Source of the DNA: Candidatus Omnitrophota bacterium
GTDB lineage: Bacteria; Omnitrophota; Gorgyraeia; Tantalellales; Tantalellaceae
Length of the DNA stretch: 6,367 nt
Direction: 5' to 3'
Assembly: GCA_013204685.1 (NCBI GenBank)
Contig: JABMSC010000180.1
Span: 1 to 6,367, forward strand
Shown here: piece after piece, positions 5,983 through 6,367 of the stretch
Layout of the letters: each line of letters begins with the position of its first letter
How positions within the stretch are numbered: the stretch's first letter is position 1
Notes under the pieces: generated by a model
What the model saw: the letters and a program-made list of their open reading frames with translations, nothing else
The model's database searches: none
Told to the model about the DNA's origin: nothing
Position numbers and translations under genes: made by a program

Positions 5983-6062
5983 TGTTTCGTGGTCCGGAGG
6001 GGCGTATTTTGCACGCGTCACGAGTCATGAGCCACGATTTCGTCGCATTATTGTTTTGATGT
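5983..6062. other. Spacer with weak inverted repeats, no gene seen
   Basis: The 80 bases after the SPOR stop contain no convincing ORF. Short arms are visible: TCGTGG (5987-5992) with CCACGA (6032-6037), GCGT (6002-6005) with ACGC (6013-6016), and GTCGC (6042-6046) with GCGAC (6078-6082). The first pair is followed by TTT and might act as a weak terminator for the SPOR gene, but the stem is short and its interior pairs poorly. Confidence 0.3.
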
Positions 6063-6071
6063 TGGTATTAT
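6063..6071 (+). promoter_or_regulatory. Probable extended -10 promoter for the small basic protein gene
   Basis: TGGTATTAT combines the TGn extension with a -10 hexamer (TATTAT, 6066-6071). No convincing -35 is found at the usual distance, which extended -10 promoters tolerate. Transcription would begin near 6078 and give a 5' UTR of about 78 bases containing the hairpin described next. Confidence 0.45.
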
Positions 6072-6083
6072 TTTTAGGCGACA

Positions 6084-6140
6084 TAAATTCGACCATATAA
6101 CTTACGCTTCCGGTGGTCGCGTAAGTTATGGTCTCATTTA
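6084..6140 (+). promoter_or_regulatory. Long 5' UTR hairpin abutting the Shine-Dalgarno sequence
   Basis: The main stem pairs GACCAT-(AT)-AACTTACGC (6091-6107, two-base bulge) with GCGTAAGTTATGGTC (6119-6133) around an 11-base loop. A further 5 bp (TAAAT 6084-6088 with ATTTA 6136-6140) follow across a small internal loop. No T-run follows, so it is unlikely to be a terminator. It ends directly at the AAGGAGG site (6141-6147), leaving that site single-stranded. It may stabilise the mRNA or control access to the ribosome site. Confidence 0.65.
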
Positions 6141-6147
6141 AAGGAGG
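6141..6147 (+). promoter_or_regulatory. Strong Shine-Dalgarno site fixing the small basic protein start
   Basis: AAGGAGG is a full match to the anti-Shine-Dalgarno sequence, eight bases before the ATG at 6156. It is the strongest ribosome site in the window and suggests a highly translated product. Confidence 0.9.
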
Positions 6148-6155
6148 AACACAAA

Positions 6156-6367
6156 ATGACGCAACATCCGAGTTTAAAAGGCAGCGATATAGGGGCTAAA
6201 TTTCGTTCGGTCCTTAAACGGTTCGAAAAAATAAAGGACCTCGCTGAAAAGGATAAATGGGACGAGGAAAAAGACTCTGTCTATAAATTGCCTAAGATCA
6301 GGCGCATTAAGTTCAAGGTTAAAAAGATAAAAGGGCCCGAAGAAGAAGAAGAAGGCGAAGCCGTTGC
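6156..6367 (+). CDS. Small basic protein of the Chlamydiae/Verrucomicrobia type, 3' end outside window
   Basis: Seventy codons are visible with no stop. The core (HPSLKGSDIGAKFRSVLKRF at 4-23, then KWDEEKDSVYKLPK at 34-47) matches a family of very small basic proteins found in Chlamydiae, Verrucomicrobia and related phyla (TIGR04137 as I recall it). The recognisable family features are HPSL, RSVLKRFE and the LPK motif. The function is not established; its small size, basic charge and strong ribosome site suggest binding to nucleic acid or ribosomes. Family members I recall end near 50 residues, soon after LPK. This one continues with a Lys/Arg-rich stretch (48-59, IRRIKFKVKKIK) and then an acidic run (PEEEEEGEA, 61-69) before the window ends. 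The gene seems to have its own promoter and a structured leader. Confidence 0.85.
   Translation, partial: MTQHPSLKGSDIGAKFRSVLKRFEKIKDLAEKDKWDEEKDSVYKLPKIRRIKFKVKKIKGPEEEEEGEAV

Noticed and set aside
5656..6021. 121-residue open frame on the - strand
   Set aside because: It is antisense to the SPOR domain, which is clearly coding on the + strand.

Overview
The window is a gene-dense bacterial segment with every convincing gene on the + strand. The incomplete gene at the right end matches a small basic protein family known from Chlamydiae, Verrucomicrobia and relatives. With a SPOR-domain membrane protein and an AsmA-like membrane-anchored protein, this suggests a diderm of the PVC superphylum, most likely an uncultivated lineage such as Omnitrophota. 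That placement is an inference from a few protein families, not from a phylogeny.

Positions 1-5022 look like one long transcription unit of six genes with short gaps or overlaps. In order they are: the C-terminal part of a YfcE/MJ0936-type metallophosphodiesterase; a ten-helix cation/Ca2+ exchanger (CaCA family) with all ion ligands intact; a dGTP triphosphohydrolase-like HD protein; a GAF plus HD-GYP signalling protein whose HD-GYP core departs from consensus at several normally invariant positions; a small winged-helix protein joined to it by an ATGA overlap; and a membrane-anchored AsmA/TamB-like protein. The unit mixes nucleotide housekeeping, ion transport, signalling and envelope functions. 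The HD-GYP/winged-helix pair is the tightest coupling in it.

Positions 5023-5325 are non-coding on the + strand and unusually structured. They hold an unexplained open frame on the - strand (57 codons, no start codon), a perfect 12-bp terminator hairpin, then a 59-nt hairpin with perfect 18-bp arms, then a second block of inverted repeats. The last block runs into an extended -10 promoter that appears to produce a leaderless mRNA for the SPOR gene (5326-5982).

Positions 5983-6155 hold a probable extended -10 promoter and a long 5' UTR hairpin ending next to a perfect Shine-Dalgarno sequence. These lead into the small basic protein gene (6156 onward, cut by the window end). The most unusual material is the two structured intergenic regions, the divergent HD-GYP core, and the acidic extension on the small basic protein.
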